NCBI RefSeq assembly: GCF_018332515.1
Contig: NZ_BOQD01000004.1
Location: 1 to 37,446 of the forward strand
Source: Bacillus hominis
Lineage (GTDB): Bacteria; Bacillota; Bacilli; Bacillales; Bacillaceae_G
Direction of reading: 5' to 3'
Length of the DNA: 37,446 bases
In this document: in pieces, positions 1 through 7,047 of the stretch
Numbering within the stretch: position 1 is the first letter of the stretch
Layout: the number at the start of each line of letters is the position of its first letter
Made by a program: the position numbers and the translations under genes
The notes under the pieces: model-generated
The model's input: only the letters and a program-made list of their open reading frames with translations
Databases searched by the model: none
What the model was told of the DNA's origin: nothing

Positions 1-115
1 AGGTATCGACCCTATTTTCATTATTTACAAAATAACTTTCTTTATATTATTAATACTTACTTACAAATTAAAACTTTTAATTTTATTTAATTAGAAAGTA
101 TCTGTAGAATTAAAA

Positions 116-165
116 TTAGACATGATTTAATATGCCGTAAAATTATTTCCAAGTTTGTTTTACGG
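116..165 (+). promoter_or_regulatory. Candidate promoter and operator of the SDR gene
   Basis: A possible sigma-A promoter reads TTAGAC (116-121), 16 bp, TAAAAT (138-143). An inverted repeat, CCGTAAAA (135-142) and TTTTACGG (158-165), overlaps the -10 box, which is where a repressor would act. No regulator gene lies nearby within the window. The rest of 1-115 is AT-rich, with no gene that I can see. Confidence 0.35.
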
Positions 166-190
166 TTAAGTCAAAATAGGGGGTTGGAAT

Positions 191-964
191 ATGGACTTAA
201 AGTTATCTGGAAAAAAAGCACTTATTGTTGGAGGAAGCCGTGGGATTGGTAAAGCTACTGCCCGCCAGTTAGCTCTGGAAGGTGTAGATTGTACGATTTG
301 TTCAAGAAACGAATCCTCACTAAAAATTGCGGCAGAGGAATTAACCCAAGAAACAAAAAGAAATATCTATCCGATTGTGGCAGATACTACTGATCCTGAC
401 TCTATCCTAAATTTAGTTGAAAAATCAGCAGCAGCAATGGGAGGCATCGATATTTTAGTCAACAGTGGAGCTCGTGTTGGCGGCTTTGAGCCAGAAGATT
501 TTAATAGTATTAAAGATGAACTTATTTTGAAAGATTTTGAAGAAAAGTATATGGGCTATTTTCGCTGTATCCGAGCTGTAGCTCCCTATATGATAGAAAA
601 TAATTGGGGACGTATTATAAATATAAGTGGTCTGGCTGCTAGAATTGGCGGCAATTATTTTAGTTCCGGTCCACGTAATGCATCTGTTGTCCATTTAACA
701 AAATCCGCATCATTGGAATTAGGAAAGCATGGAATTAACGTCAATGCTGTTTATCCAGGGATTGTCGATACGGAAATGTTTAGAAACCGAGTCACTAACG
801 AAGAGGCTGTGCGTCAGATGGCCTCACTCAATGCAATCGGCCGCTTGATTACAGTAGAAGAAATTGCTAATGTCATTACCTTCTTGGCTTCACCTTTGGC
901 GGCATCGATTACTGGTGATGTCATTTCGGTAACCGGCGGAATTGGAGATACCGTTTTTTACTAA
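191..964 (+). CDS. Short-chain dehydrogenase/reductase, atypical active site
   Basis: A 257-residue SDR-fold oxidoreductase. The N-terminal nucleotide-binding motif is GGSRGIG (residues 14-20), followed by an NSG motif (91-93) corresponding to the usual NAG. The catalytic-type Ser lies at 146 (NISG). The family-defining YxxxK is missing: counting back from the conserved LTK (169-171), the Tyr and Lys positions are Ser159 and Asn163, in a segment reading SGPRNAS. This resembles the BKR-like SDR subgroup that lacks the canonical tetrad, so the substrate and even the reaction are uncertain. The C-terminus has the usual TGDVISVTGG end. The start is set by AGGGGG seven bases before the ATG. It is a single gene followed by a terminator. 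Confidence 0.9.
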   Translation: MDLKLSGKKALIVGGSRGIGKATARQLALEGVDCTICSRNESSLKIAAEELTQETKRNIYPIVADTTDPDSILNLVEKSAAAMGGIDILVNSGARVGGFEPEDFNSIKDELILKDFEEKYMGYFRCIRAVAPYMIENNWGRIINISGLAARIGGNYFSSGPRNASVVHLTKSASLELGKHGINVNAVYPGIVDTEMFRNRVTNEEAVRQMASLNAIGRLITVEEIANVITFLASPLAASITGDVISVTGGIGDTVFY

Positions 965-1019
965 AAAGCTAGGATAGATATTGTAACTGTATCGTAGATT
1001 ACCAATAATAGTGTATTTA

Positions 1020-1053
1020 AAAACGAGCCTCGCTAAAAGCTAGAGCTCGTTTT
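1020..1053 (+). terminator. Terminator of the SDR gene
   Basis: Arms AAAACGAGC (1020-1028) and GCTCGTTTT (1045-1053) are followed by further T residues, giving a standard intrinsic terminator. Confidence 0.75.
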
Positions 1054-1068
1054 TTAGAACTTTTTACC

Positions 1069-1380
1069 TCAATCTATCCCTACTGTATATTTAGCAGTAT
1101 TCAAGAACTTGTCAATCTTAGAAACAGTTGATTCAATGTTCTTAGAGAAAATAGCCATGTTTGCAAAAAAGCCGTGGATCATACCGAGTTCACATGCATA
1201 TTCAGCTTGCACACCAAATTTTTTCAGACGTTCAGCATAAGCCATCCCTTCATCCCGAAGCACATCATTTTCTGCCGTGATTACGATTGCTGGCGGGAGA
1301 ACACTTAAATCTTCAGCAACCAAAGGAGAAGCGTATTCATTATAACTGTCCTCATAACTTCTTAAATAATGCTCACTTCT
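1069..1380 (-). pseudogene. Alpha/beta-hydrolase (esterase), C-terminal remnant
   Basis: About the last 104 residues of a hormone-sensitive-lipase-type alpha/beta hydrolase. The frame is open from the stop at 1069 up to about 1380 and reads through a YASPLVAEDL segment. It keeps the Asp motif of the triad (ENDVLRDEG) and the His motif (GMIHGF). The first two thirds of the family's roughly 310 residues, including the HGG oxyanion motif and the GDSAGG serine, are absent. Upstream the sequence becomes a TauD-like fragment in another frame, so this is half of a deletion scar and cannot be an active esterase. Confidence 0.8.
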
Positions 1381-1610
1381 TCATCCGTATACCTTTCCAT
1401 TGGCAATCCACGAATTAATAGAAAACCCCTCCCATTCTCTAATTCTTCCACAAAGTATGCAATTTCGTCAGAAAGGTCTGGAATGAGAAAGTCTTCCTTG
1501 TTAAAATTAGGTGCTTTTAAACCCTTTTGTTTAACAAGAAATAAAGTGCTTTTGATGTATATGATAGCAAACAAAATACATTTCTCCTCAAAAAAAAGAC
1601 AAACCCGCAT
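1362..1610 (-). pseudogene. TauD/TfdA-like dioxygenase, N-terminal remnant
   Basis: This open frame includes a stretch (PDLSDEIAYFVEELENG then GRGFLLIRGLPMERYTDEE) typical of the N-terminal part of TauD/TfdA or clavaminate-synthase-like Fe(II)/2-oxoglutarate dioxygenases. The frame stops at 1362 exactly where alpha/beta-hydrolase sequence begins. The iron-binding HxD...H motifs are therefore missing. Its first 20-odd residues run back into the terminator of the nitroreductase gene and do not look like the family, so the 5' end is damaged too. I judge it non-functional. Confidence 0.7.
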
Positions 1611-1623
1611 CTCAGGTTTGTCT
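1590..1623 (-). terminator. Terminator of the nitroreductase gene
   Basis: Minus-strand hairpin with arms AGACAAACC and GGTTTGTCT (1597-1605 and 1615-1623 on the plus strand), followed by eight T residues on the minus strand. Confidence 0.75.
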
Positions 1624-1629
1624 TTTCAA

Positions 1630-2364
1630 TCATTTTTTATTTAATCCTTTCCCACTTAAAAACTCTTTCATATGCATTCTCTTCTCTTTTGACATAAATG
1701 TGCTCATTGATTCCGTCCATGTTACGTTTTTTTGATTTGACGATCTTTCTTTGTAATACGCACTCATCGTTTCATCATATTCGTTTAATAATTCATCATA
1801 TTTCTTTTCATCGTATCCATTTTCATGAAGAATTGCCGCTACTGGTAATCTTGGTTTTACTCCATGATCTTCATCTGGTACGCCGACTGTCATTCCGAAT
1901 ACCGGATATACTTTATCCGGTAAATGAAGCAATTCACTCACTTCTTTCGGGTTATTACGAATTCCGCCAATATAACAAATGCCGTATCCTAAAGATTCAG
2001 CTGCAAGTGCTAAGTTTTGTGCAAAAAGTGAAGCATCTACCGTCGCAACGATAAAGTCTTCCACTCCTTCATGTTTTATCTCTGTACCATGTTTTTCACA
2101 TGCCATTTCAAGTCGCTTTAAATCTGCGCAACAAACAAAAAATGCCGCGCAGTCTTTCACGTGACGATTTCCAGAAAGCTCTGCTAGTTTAGCTTTTAGC
2201 TCTTGATCTGTTACATATATAACAGAATATGCCTGTACAAAGTGCGAGGAAGCCGCATGCTGAGCAGCTTGCACCATTCTTTCTACTATTTCTTTTGAAA
2301 TTGTTTCTTTTTTATACTTACGAACTGAAACATGTTGCTCCATCTTACGTATCATCTCATTCAT
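1630..2364 (-). CDS. NfrA-type NADPH-dependent nitroreductase/flavin reductase
   Basis: A 244-residue member of the nitroreductase family, an FMN-binding cytosolic oxidoreductase acting on nitro compounds, quinones or flavins. Visible family features are the N-terminal HVSVRKYK FMN-contact motif, the QAAQHAASSHFVQ segment, the central LAAESLGYGICYIGGIRN loop, and PVFGMTVGVPDE. The basic, Lys-rich C-terminal tail fits the NfrA/oxygen-insensitive NADPH group. The start was chosen at 2364, where AGGAG lies nine bases upstream. An in-frame start 20 codons earlier (2424) has no ribosome binding site and adds a segment unlike the family. It is a single gene. Confidence 0.9.
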   Translation of the reverse strand: MNEMIRKMEQHVSVRKYKKETISKEIVERMVQAAQHAASSHFVQAYSVIYVTDQELKAKLAELSGNRHVKDCAAFFVCCADLKRLEMACEKHGTEIKHEGVEDFIVATVDASLFAQNLALAAESLGYGICYIGGIRNNPKEVSELLHLPDKVYPVFGMTVGVPDEDHGVKPRLPVAAILHENGYDEKKYDELLNEYDETMSAYYKERSSNQKNVTWTESMSTFMSKEKRMHMKEFLSGKGLNKK

Positions 2365-2440
2365 GAGGGTCACTCCTTTTTTCTCTTCATAATGAAAAAT
2401 TAACATATATTTTTTATTATTCACAACTTATAAGCACGAA

Positions 2441-2470
2441 AAGAGCAATTCTTTGTGAATTACTCTTTTT
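2441..2470 (-). terminator. Bidirectional terminator below the DUF4870-like gene
   Basis: Arms AAGAGCAATTC (2441-2451) and GAATTACTCTT (2457-2467) pair with one mismatch. There are T residues on both sides, the longer run on the plus strand. It serves the minus-strand gene ending at 2555. Confidence 0.6.
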
Positions 2471-2554
2471 ATAATGTCTATTAATACGGTATATGAAATT
2501 ATATCGACTTATCAACAAATAACGACAGGCTTATATGCTGTTATTCAATTTTTG

Positions 2555-2872
2555 TTAAATTGCTTTCAAAACTTTAATACCTTTAACGATGTTCCAAATA
2601 AAGTAGTAAATCCCTACAAGAATAAACACCGCATACGTTATAACCATCCCAATTCCAACGCTCTCAGACTGATTGAAACTTAAACCGTATACTCCTGAGA
2701 GTGCTAATCCTCCAAATAAAATTGCGTACGGGAAAACATGTGACCAAAATGCTTTTTTCGCATGATATTTCACTTCATCTTCCGCAACAAAGTACACGAT
2801 AATTGGCAGTAAAAATGGTGCAAAAAAGATACTAAAGTAACAAAGCGAAGATAATATATTATTCCCTTTCAT
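2555..2872 (-). CDS. Small membrane protein, DUF4870-like
   Basis: A 105-residue integral membrane protein with three hydrophobic segments: about residues 6-28, 44-61 and 74-95. The charged cytosolic-type stretch EDEVKYHAKKAFWSH between the first two, and the order of the segments, resemble DUF4870 (Tic20-like) small membrane proteins, whose function is unknown. The start was chosen at ATG 2872, because AGAGGTG lies six bases before it. A GTG at 2881 would overlap that ribosome binding site. It is monocistronic, with a repeat-bearing upstream region (see 2947-2982). Confidence 0.75.
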   Translation of the reverse strand: MKGNNILSSLCYFSIFFAPFLLPIIVYFVAEDEVKYHAKKAFWSHVFPYAILFGGLALSGVYGLSFNQSESVGIGMVITYAVFILVGIYYFIWNIVKGIKVLKAI

Positions 2873-2946
2873 ACGATTCACCTCTAAAGTTTTTTGTTAC
2901 CTTCATTATGTCAGGAAACCACTTTAGAAACTATCGCTTTACCTTT

Positions 2947-2982
2947 CATTAAGATGACACATTTGTAAGATTTATCTTAATG
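2947..2982 (-). promoter_or_regulatory. Inverted/direct repeat upstream of the DUF4870-like gene
   Basis: CATTAAGAT (2947-2955) and ATCTTAATG (2974-2982) are a perfect 9-bp inverted pair, with an extra TAAGAT (2966-2971) between them. Read on the minus strand, two ATCTTA copies are separated by 10 bp. The site is 75-110 bp before the ATG at 2872, a usual place for an activator or response regulator. Confidence 0.35.
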
Positions 2983-2983
2983 T

Positions 2984-3013
2984 AAATCCCACCTGAAATT
3001 TCAGGTGGGATTT
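2984..3013 (-). terminator. Terminator of the YdcF-type gene
   Basis: Perfect palindrome with 15-nt arms (AAATCCCACCTGAAA and its complement) directly after the stop codon of the minus-strand gene. The T-run is short. Confidence 0.6.
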
Positions 3014-3020
3014 AAGTTGA

Positions 3021-3599
3021 TTATATTCGATTTAATAACCAATATTGTGTGATCGCTAAATATTCTCGAACGTTCGATTGAATAATAATTGGCTTCGGTG
3101 TTTTCGCCGGAAGACCTTCTAATGTCAATCCTTGTTTTTCTGCAATCTTTTTTGCTCGGAACATATGAAAATCGTTCGTTACAATCATCCCTTTTTTCAT
3201 ATGTTCAGGGATAAGAGGTTTTGAAAATTTAATATTTTCATCTGTGCTCGTCGAACGGTCTTCCATTATAATGCGGTCTTCTGCAATATTTTGTTTCATT
3301 AATCCTTGTTTCATCGCTAATGCTTCTGTAATATCTTCACCTTTTCCTTGGCCTCCAGATACGATAGCAATTGTTTTATCATGTGATTTTAAATACTCAG
3401 CTGCTTTATCAATACGATATTGCAATGAATAAGACGGTTTCGTTCCATTTACTTTCGATCCGAGTACAATAATGTAATCAGCATCATCAGGCGCTTTCAT
3501 ATGTCCATACTTATAAATATTATATTGCAAAAAACCTGCATAAACAGCACCAATCATCAAGATTACTAAACTATACTTTATAATTTTTTTCTTTAACAT
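3021..3599 (-). CDS. YdcF family protein (DUF218)
   Basis: A 192-residue protein with one N-terminal membrane anchor (about residues 7-26) and a DUF218/YdcF domain outside the membrane. Family landmarks are ADYIIVLGS at the first strand, IVSGGQGKGEDITEA (about 79-93), RSTSTDENI (about 114-122) and VTNDFHMFRA (about 140-149). Relatives include ElyC/SanA, linked to envelope homeostasis, but the biochemical activity of the family is poorly defined, so no reaction is assigned. TAGGAGT eight bases before the ATG supports the start. It is a single gene, divergent from the yetF-like gene. Confidence 0.88.
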   Translation of the reverse strand: MLKKKIIKYSLVILMIGAVYAGFLQYNIYKYGHMKAPDDADYIIVLGSKVNGTKPSYSLQYRIDKAAEYLKSHDKTIAIVSGGQGKGEDITEALAMKQGLMKQNIAEDRIIMEDRSTSTDENIKFSKPLIPEHMKKGMIVTNDFHMFRAKKIAEKQGLTLEGLPAKTPKPIIIQSNVREYLAITQYWLLNRI

Positions 3600-3752
3600 T
3601 CATATATACTCCTATTTTTTCTATTTATCATAATATCCACTGATTCATTTGTATACAGATAAATTCCAATTCAGCATAAATTACCCTCTAAAGTAATATT
3701 AATCATATCTTTGGGAATAGTAAGTACAACTTCGCACGAAGGAGTGTCCCTA

Positions 3753-4418
3753 TTGCTTCTCTTTTTATTTAATGTATCGTTCTTTTTCATCTTATTTTTA
3801 CTATCACTTAAGCTACTTGGGAAATCTGCATTGGCACAACTAACTCCTCATGATTTTGGGGCTATTATCTTTTTATCTTATTTAGCTTTTCAAGCCATAC
3901 CAGTCGCTGGTGCTTTACAAGCATTTCTCGGTATGGTCGTTATTACATGTTTGCATTTACTTCTTACAAAATTAAGCTTACTCAACAAACTAAATCGTTT
4001 TATTCTCGGACACCCCATTATTTTAATTAAACATGGTGATATTATTTTTGAGAACTTACAAAAAAGTAGATATCCAATACCCGAATTGCTTTCTAACCTT
4101 CGCGTTGCCGGATATCCAAGTGTTCATGAAATTGAGTACGCTATTTTAGAAGCGAATGGGGCCATTAGCATTTTACCAAAGCGAGAACTTGTACCATTAA
4201 CCCCAAAAGATATGAATATAGATGTTAAGTATGCAGGATTACCAATTGCTCTTATCGTTGATTCACAAATTCAATACGATAACTTAAAGTTAATCCATAA
4301 AGATGAACAGTGGTTATATAAAGAGTTAAAAGAAAAAGGCATCACAAATATTAAAAACGTTGCTTTTGCGTCTGTTCAAGAAACGGATGGATCTTTTGCG
4401 ATTAGTTTAAAAGAATGA
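3753..4418 (+). CDS. YetF/DUF421 family membrane protein
   Basis: A 221-residue protein of the YetF (DUF421) family. Three N-terminal transmembrane segments are followed by the LGKSALAQLTPHDFGAIIFLS motif, and then a soluble C-terminal domain with GHPIILIKHG, the family-typical LRVAGYPSVHEIEYAILEANG and ISILPK. B. subtilis relatives (YetF, YrbG, YdfR and others) are spore or envelope proteins of unclear mechanism. The first good start is TTG at 3753, eight bases after AAGGAG. An in-frame TTG at 3711 lacks a ribosome binding site, and GTG 3744 sits on top of the AAGGAG. A bidirectional terminator follows. Confidence 0.85.
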   Translation: MLLFLFNVSFFFILFLLSLKLLGKSALAQLTPHDFGAIIFLSYLAFQAIPVAGALQAFLGMVVITCLHLLLTKLSLLNKLNRFILGHPIILIKHGDIIFENLQKSRYPIPELLSNLRVAGYPSVHEIEYAILEANGAISILPKRELVPLTPKDMNIDVKYAGLPIALIVDSQIQYDNLKLIHKDEQWLYKELKEKGITNIKNVAFASVQETDGSFAISLKE

Positions 4419-4419
4419 A

Positions 4420-4449
4420 AAAATCCCCTTATTTGTTCAAGGGGATTTT
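4420..4449 (+). terminator. Bidirectional terminator between yetF-like and MATE genes
   Basis: Arms AAAATCCCCTT (4420-4430) and AAGGGGATTTT (4439-4449) pair perfectly. A and T runs on both sides serve the two convergent genes. Confidence 0.8.
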
Positions 4450-4454
4450 CTTCA

Positions 4455-5810
4455 CTATATTGCTTCTTTCTTTCCTGCCATATTTAACGGAACAGGATGT
4501 TTCATACGATTCATCGTAAATACGATAATCGCTGTCAATACTTCAGCTACTGGCATAACGAGCCAAATTCCATTTACACCAAATAATTTCGGCATAATCC
4601 ATAACAATGGAATAATAAATAGTAAACCACGGCTCAAAATAATAAGAACTGATTTTGTCGTTTGTCGCACTGATTGAAAATACTCTCCATACACAATGTT
4701 ATAGCCTAAAAATACATATTGGATAAAGAATAAACTAATACCTGTTAATGTTAACTCCAATAGTTCTGGGGATTGAACATCAAACAAACCAATTATATAT
4801 TTCCCGAAGAATAAACCAACAACAATTGCTACGCCTCCGAGTATAACTGCAATTTTTACAGCTAACCGTAATCCTTCACGCAGTCTTTCTGGTAAATTTG
4901 CACCATAATGGAAACTAGCAATAGGTTGTAATGCGGCACCAACACCGAAGAATAATAGTAGTGTCATTGCATGAATACTATTGACCATCGCATAAGAAGC
5001 GACACCTACTTCTCCTGCATATTGAACAAAAGCGATATTAAAACCAACCGTTACAATCGCTACTGTAATCTCAGTTGTAAAACTTGGGAAACCAATCACC
5101 ATAATTTGTTTAACCGTATCCCATTCAAAATGGAATTTCACCCACTTTAAAACACTACTTTTTCTAAAGAAGTGAGTTAATAACACTAGGAAACCAATTG
5201 CTGCTGAAAGAATAGTTGCTGACGCAGCACCTGTTACGCCCCATCCAAAGATGAAAATAAAGATATAGTCAAAGATAATGTTCAATATAGCTGTTACGAC
5301 AAGACCTGCCATTGCTAAATTAGGATTTCCATCGTTACGTATAAATGTACTTAAAATATTTTCTAAAACATATATCATTCCAAATGTTAATAACACGTGT
5401 AAATAATCTAACGCATATGGTAAAATCACTTCATTTGCACCGAACAGATATGCTAAATCTTCTATTCTCCATAAGCAAATAGCCGCTAAAACACCTACGA
5501 TAATAACTGCCACTGTCATAGATTGAGTAAAAATAGACCTTGCTCTTTCTAATTTATTTTCACCCAGTGCGATGGAATATAGCGTTGCTCCGCCCATTCC
5601 AATCCATAATGAAATGGAGAAGAAAATTGAAAACGCTGGAACAGCCACGTTTACTCCTGCTAAACCGTTCGCTCCAACTCCTCTACTAATCATGACCGCA
5701 TCAATCATAATATTCACTGACATTAATACCATCCCAAGAACTGCTGGTATTAAATACGAAATAAATAAACTTTTTATCGGTTTCTCTCTTAACTTTTCTG
5801 TTGCTTCCAT
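4455..5810 (-). CDS. MATE family efflux transporter
   Basis: A 451-residue inner-membrane protein with about 12 hydrophobic segments arranged as two MATE halves. The N-terminus LREKPIKSLFISYLIPAV and the following NIMIDAVMISRGVGANGLAG are typical of Na+- or H+-driven multidrug exporters of this family. The second half has FPSFTTEI and GVGAALQPIASFHYGA at the equivalent places. The start is ATG 5810, with AAAGGAG nine bases upstream. A longer in-frame reading from 5876 would begin inside the promoter/operator described at 5846-5876, so it is rejected. It lies downstream of a MerR-family gene in the same orientation, which suggests drug-inducible export. Confidence 0.93.
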   Translation of the reverse strand: MEATEKLREKPIKSLFISYLIPAVLGMVLMSVNIMIDAVMISRGVGANGLAGVNVAVPAFSIFFSISLWIGMGGATLYSIALGENKLERARSIFTQSMTVAVIIVGVLAAICLWRIEDLAYLFGANEVILPYALDYLHVLLTFGMIYVLENILSTFIRNDGNPNLAMAGLVVTAILNIIFDYIFIFIFGWGVTGAASATILSAAIGFLVLLTHFFRKSSVLKWVKFHFEWDTVKQIMVIGFPSFTTEITVAIVTVGFNIAFVQYAGEVGVASYAMVNSIHAMTLLLFFGVGAALQPIASFHYGANLPERLREGLRLAVKIAVILGGVAIVVGLFFGKYIIGLFDVQSPELLELTLTGISLFFIQYVFLGYNIVYGEYFQSVRQTTKSVLIILSRGLLFIIPLLWIMPKLFGVNGIWLVMPVAEVLTAIIVFTMNRMKHPVPLNMAGKKEAI

Positions 5811-5845
5811 ACTAATATGCTCCTTTTTCTCAACGCTCTGTTCAC

Positions 5846-5876
5846 AGTTTAAACCTTCAAGTAACTTGAAGGTCAA
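5846..5876 (-). promoter_or_regulatory. MerR-type promoter/operator of the MATE gene
   Basis: On the minus strand, TTGACC (-35, plus 5871-5876) and TAAACT (-10, plus 5846-5851) are separated by 19 bp. A perfect palindrome, ACCTTCAAGT, one base, ACTTGAAGGT (5853-5873), lies between and over them. An over-long 19-bp spacer filled by a palindrome is the hallmark of MerR-family activated promoters. The upstream MerR-family gene (stop at 5950) is the obvious regulator. Confidence 0.8.
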
Positions 5877-5949
5877 TAGAGAATTGAAAAATAGGCAACT
5901 GAATTATATCAATAGGTGTAAATCTGTAATCAATTCAAGGGGTTTCACC

Positions 5950-6780
5950 TTATTTTTTCACTACAGGAATTTGAATTTCTGTTACTTGCTCCTCTGGATT
6001 TTCTGTTACAGACCAATCAATTAATCCAATCTCAATTGAATCTCCGTTCACTTCGTATCCTTCTTTATCAATATGTTTGAATAACTCCTGATATGTTATT
6101 TCTGTTTCTTCATATGGTCCATAGTGATACGCACACGCATATATACCAGCTTTAATTTCATCTGAACTATGTACTGGATAAGGCATATAATCCAAAAGAA
6201 TAAAAACACTACTATATGCTTGAAATTCATTTTTCATTAATGCATTTTTTGAAATTGTTACACCGATATCCCCTGAAAATAGATTATTATCAATTTGCTT
6301 CATATTTTTTTGCAACGAATGGATATAATATTCAAACATATCATCCGTTGTATTCGGTGCAACCGCAATCGCTGTTATTTTTCTCTTCGGTATTTTTTTA
6401 ATAACAATTCGATCTGTTTCCACTTTCGTCGCTTTCTTTATTAAATGAATCCTATGTTCCATTTTTGCCAAAGCATACTCGATTTCTCTTTGCTTTTTCA
6501 GCATCATTTCTTGTTGTTTTTCAAGTAAATCCAGTGCATAAGACGGGTTTCGTTCATCAATATATTTTTTGATTTCCTTTAACGGGATATTCAATTGGCG
6601 TAAAAATTTAATCATATCTAATAGTGAAAACTGATCAATTGTGTAGTAGCGATAATTGGTTTGCGGATCAACAGTTGACGGATGAAAAATTCCTTTCTCG
6701 TCATAATAACGTAATGTAGATTCCGCTATATTATGCATTTTCGCCATTTCTCCAATGGTAAAACGTTGATTTAATAACAT
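5950..6780 (-). CDS. MerR family regulator with GyrI-like effector domain
   Basis: A 276-residue regulator of BmrR-like layout. An N-terminal MerR winged helix (residues 1-70; FTIGEMAKMHNIAESTLRYYDEKG) is followed by a coiled coil (about 75-115; LLEKQQEMMLKKQREIEYALAKMEHR spans it) and a C-terminal GyrI/AraC-type effector-binding domain (about 120-276, including YACAYHYGPYEE). Such proteins bind a hydrophobic cation or drug and twist a 19-bp-spaced promoter into an active form. The likely target is the MATE pump immediately downstream. The start is ATG 6780, eight bases after GGAG. ATG 6798 has no ribosome binding site. Confidence 0.92.
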   Translation of the reverse strand: MLLNQRFTIGEMAKMHNIAESTLRYYDEKGIFHPSTVDPQTNYRYYTIDQFSLLDMIKFLRQLNIPLKEIKKYIDERNPSYALDLLEKQQEMMLKKQREIEYALAKMEHRIHLIKKATKVETDRIVIKKIPKRKITAIAVAPNTTDDMFEYYIHSLQKNMKQIDNNLFSGDIGVTISKNALMKNEFQAYSSVFILLDYMPYPVHSSDEIKAGIYACAYHYGPYEETEITYQELFKHIDKEGYEVNGDSIEIGLIDWSVTENPEEQVTEIQIPVVKK

Positions 6781-6885
6781 TTTTCTTTCTCCATTCATTA
6801 TATGTAAACTTTATTACTTCCTATTATATAGCTATATCCCCCATTTCTAAAACGAATCCTCTCATTAAAATCTGCTATTTTTTCA

Positions 6886-6953
6886 TTGATTTTTAATAAA
6901 TTTTATTATATATTAATTACAGGTTCAAATTACGAGTTCAAAAGAACTTGTAA
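6886..6953 (+). promoter_or_regulatory. Promoter and leader inverted repeat of the antiporter gene
   Basis: TTGATT (6886-6891), 17 bp, TATATT (6909-6914) gives a plausible sigma-A promoter and a leader of about 125 nt. Just downstream, TTACGAGTTC (6930-6939) and GAACTTGTAA (6944-6953) form an inverted repeat with one mismatch and a four-base loop. It could be an operator or a leader hairpin. The rest of the 267-bp gap shows nothing else. Confidence 0.45.
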
Positions 6954-7047
6954 TCAGACCCTTTGTTTAATGGGTTTTACATATTTTCATTAGGCAAATT
7001 CCGAGAAATCGTTTAATAAAAATACAAAGTGATAAGGAGAGGATTAA

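Noticed and set aside
1369-1644. 91-codon plus-strand frame over the pseudogene scar
   Set aside because: Antisense to the TauD-like remnant, with no ribosome binding site and no similarity.
2474-2683. 69-codon plus-strand frame opposite the DUF4870-like gene
   Set aside because: It starts in a terminator and overlaps a supported gene in antisense.
5811-5876. Longer N-terminus of the MATE protein starting at 5876
   Set aside because: It begins inside the MerR-type promoter/operator. The ribosome binding site AAAGGAG belongs to ATG 5810.
5572-6024. 150-codon plus-strand frame across the MATE/MerR junction
   Set aside because: It overlaps two supported genes and their operator and resembles nothing known.
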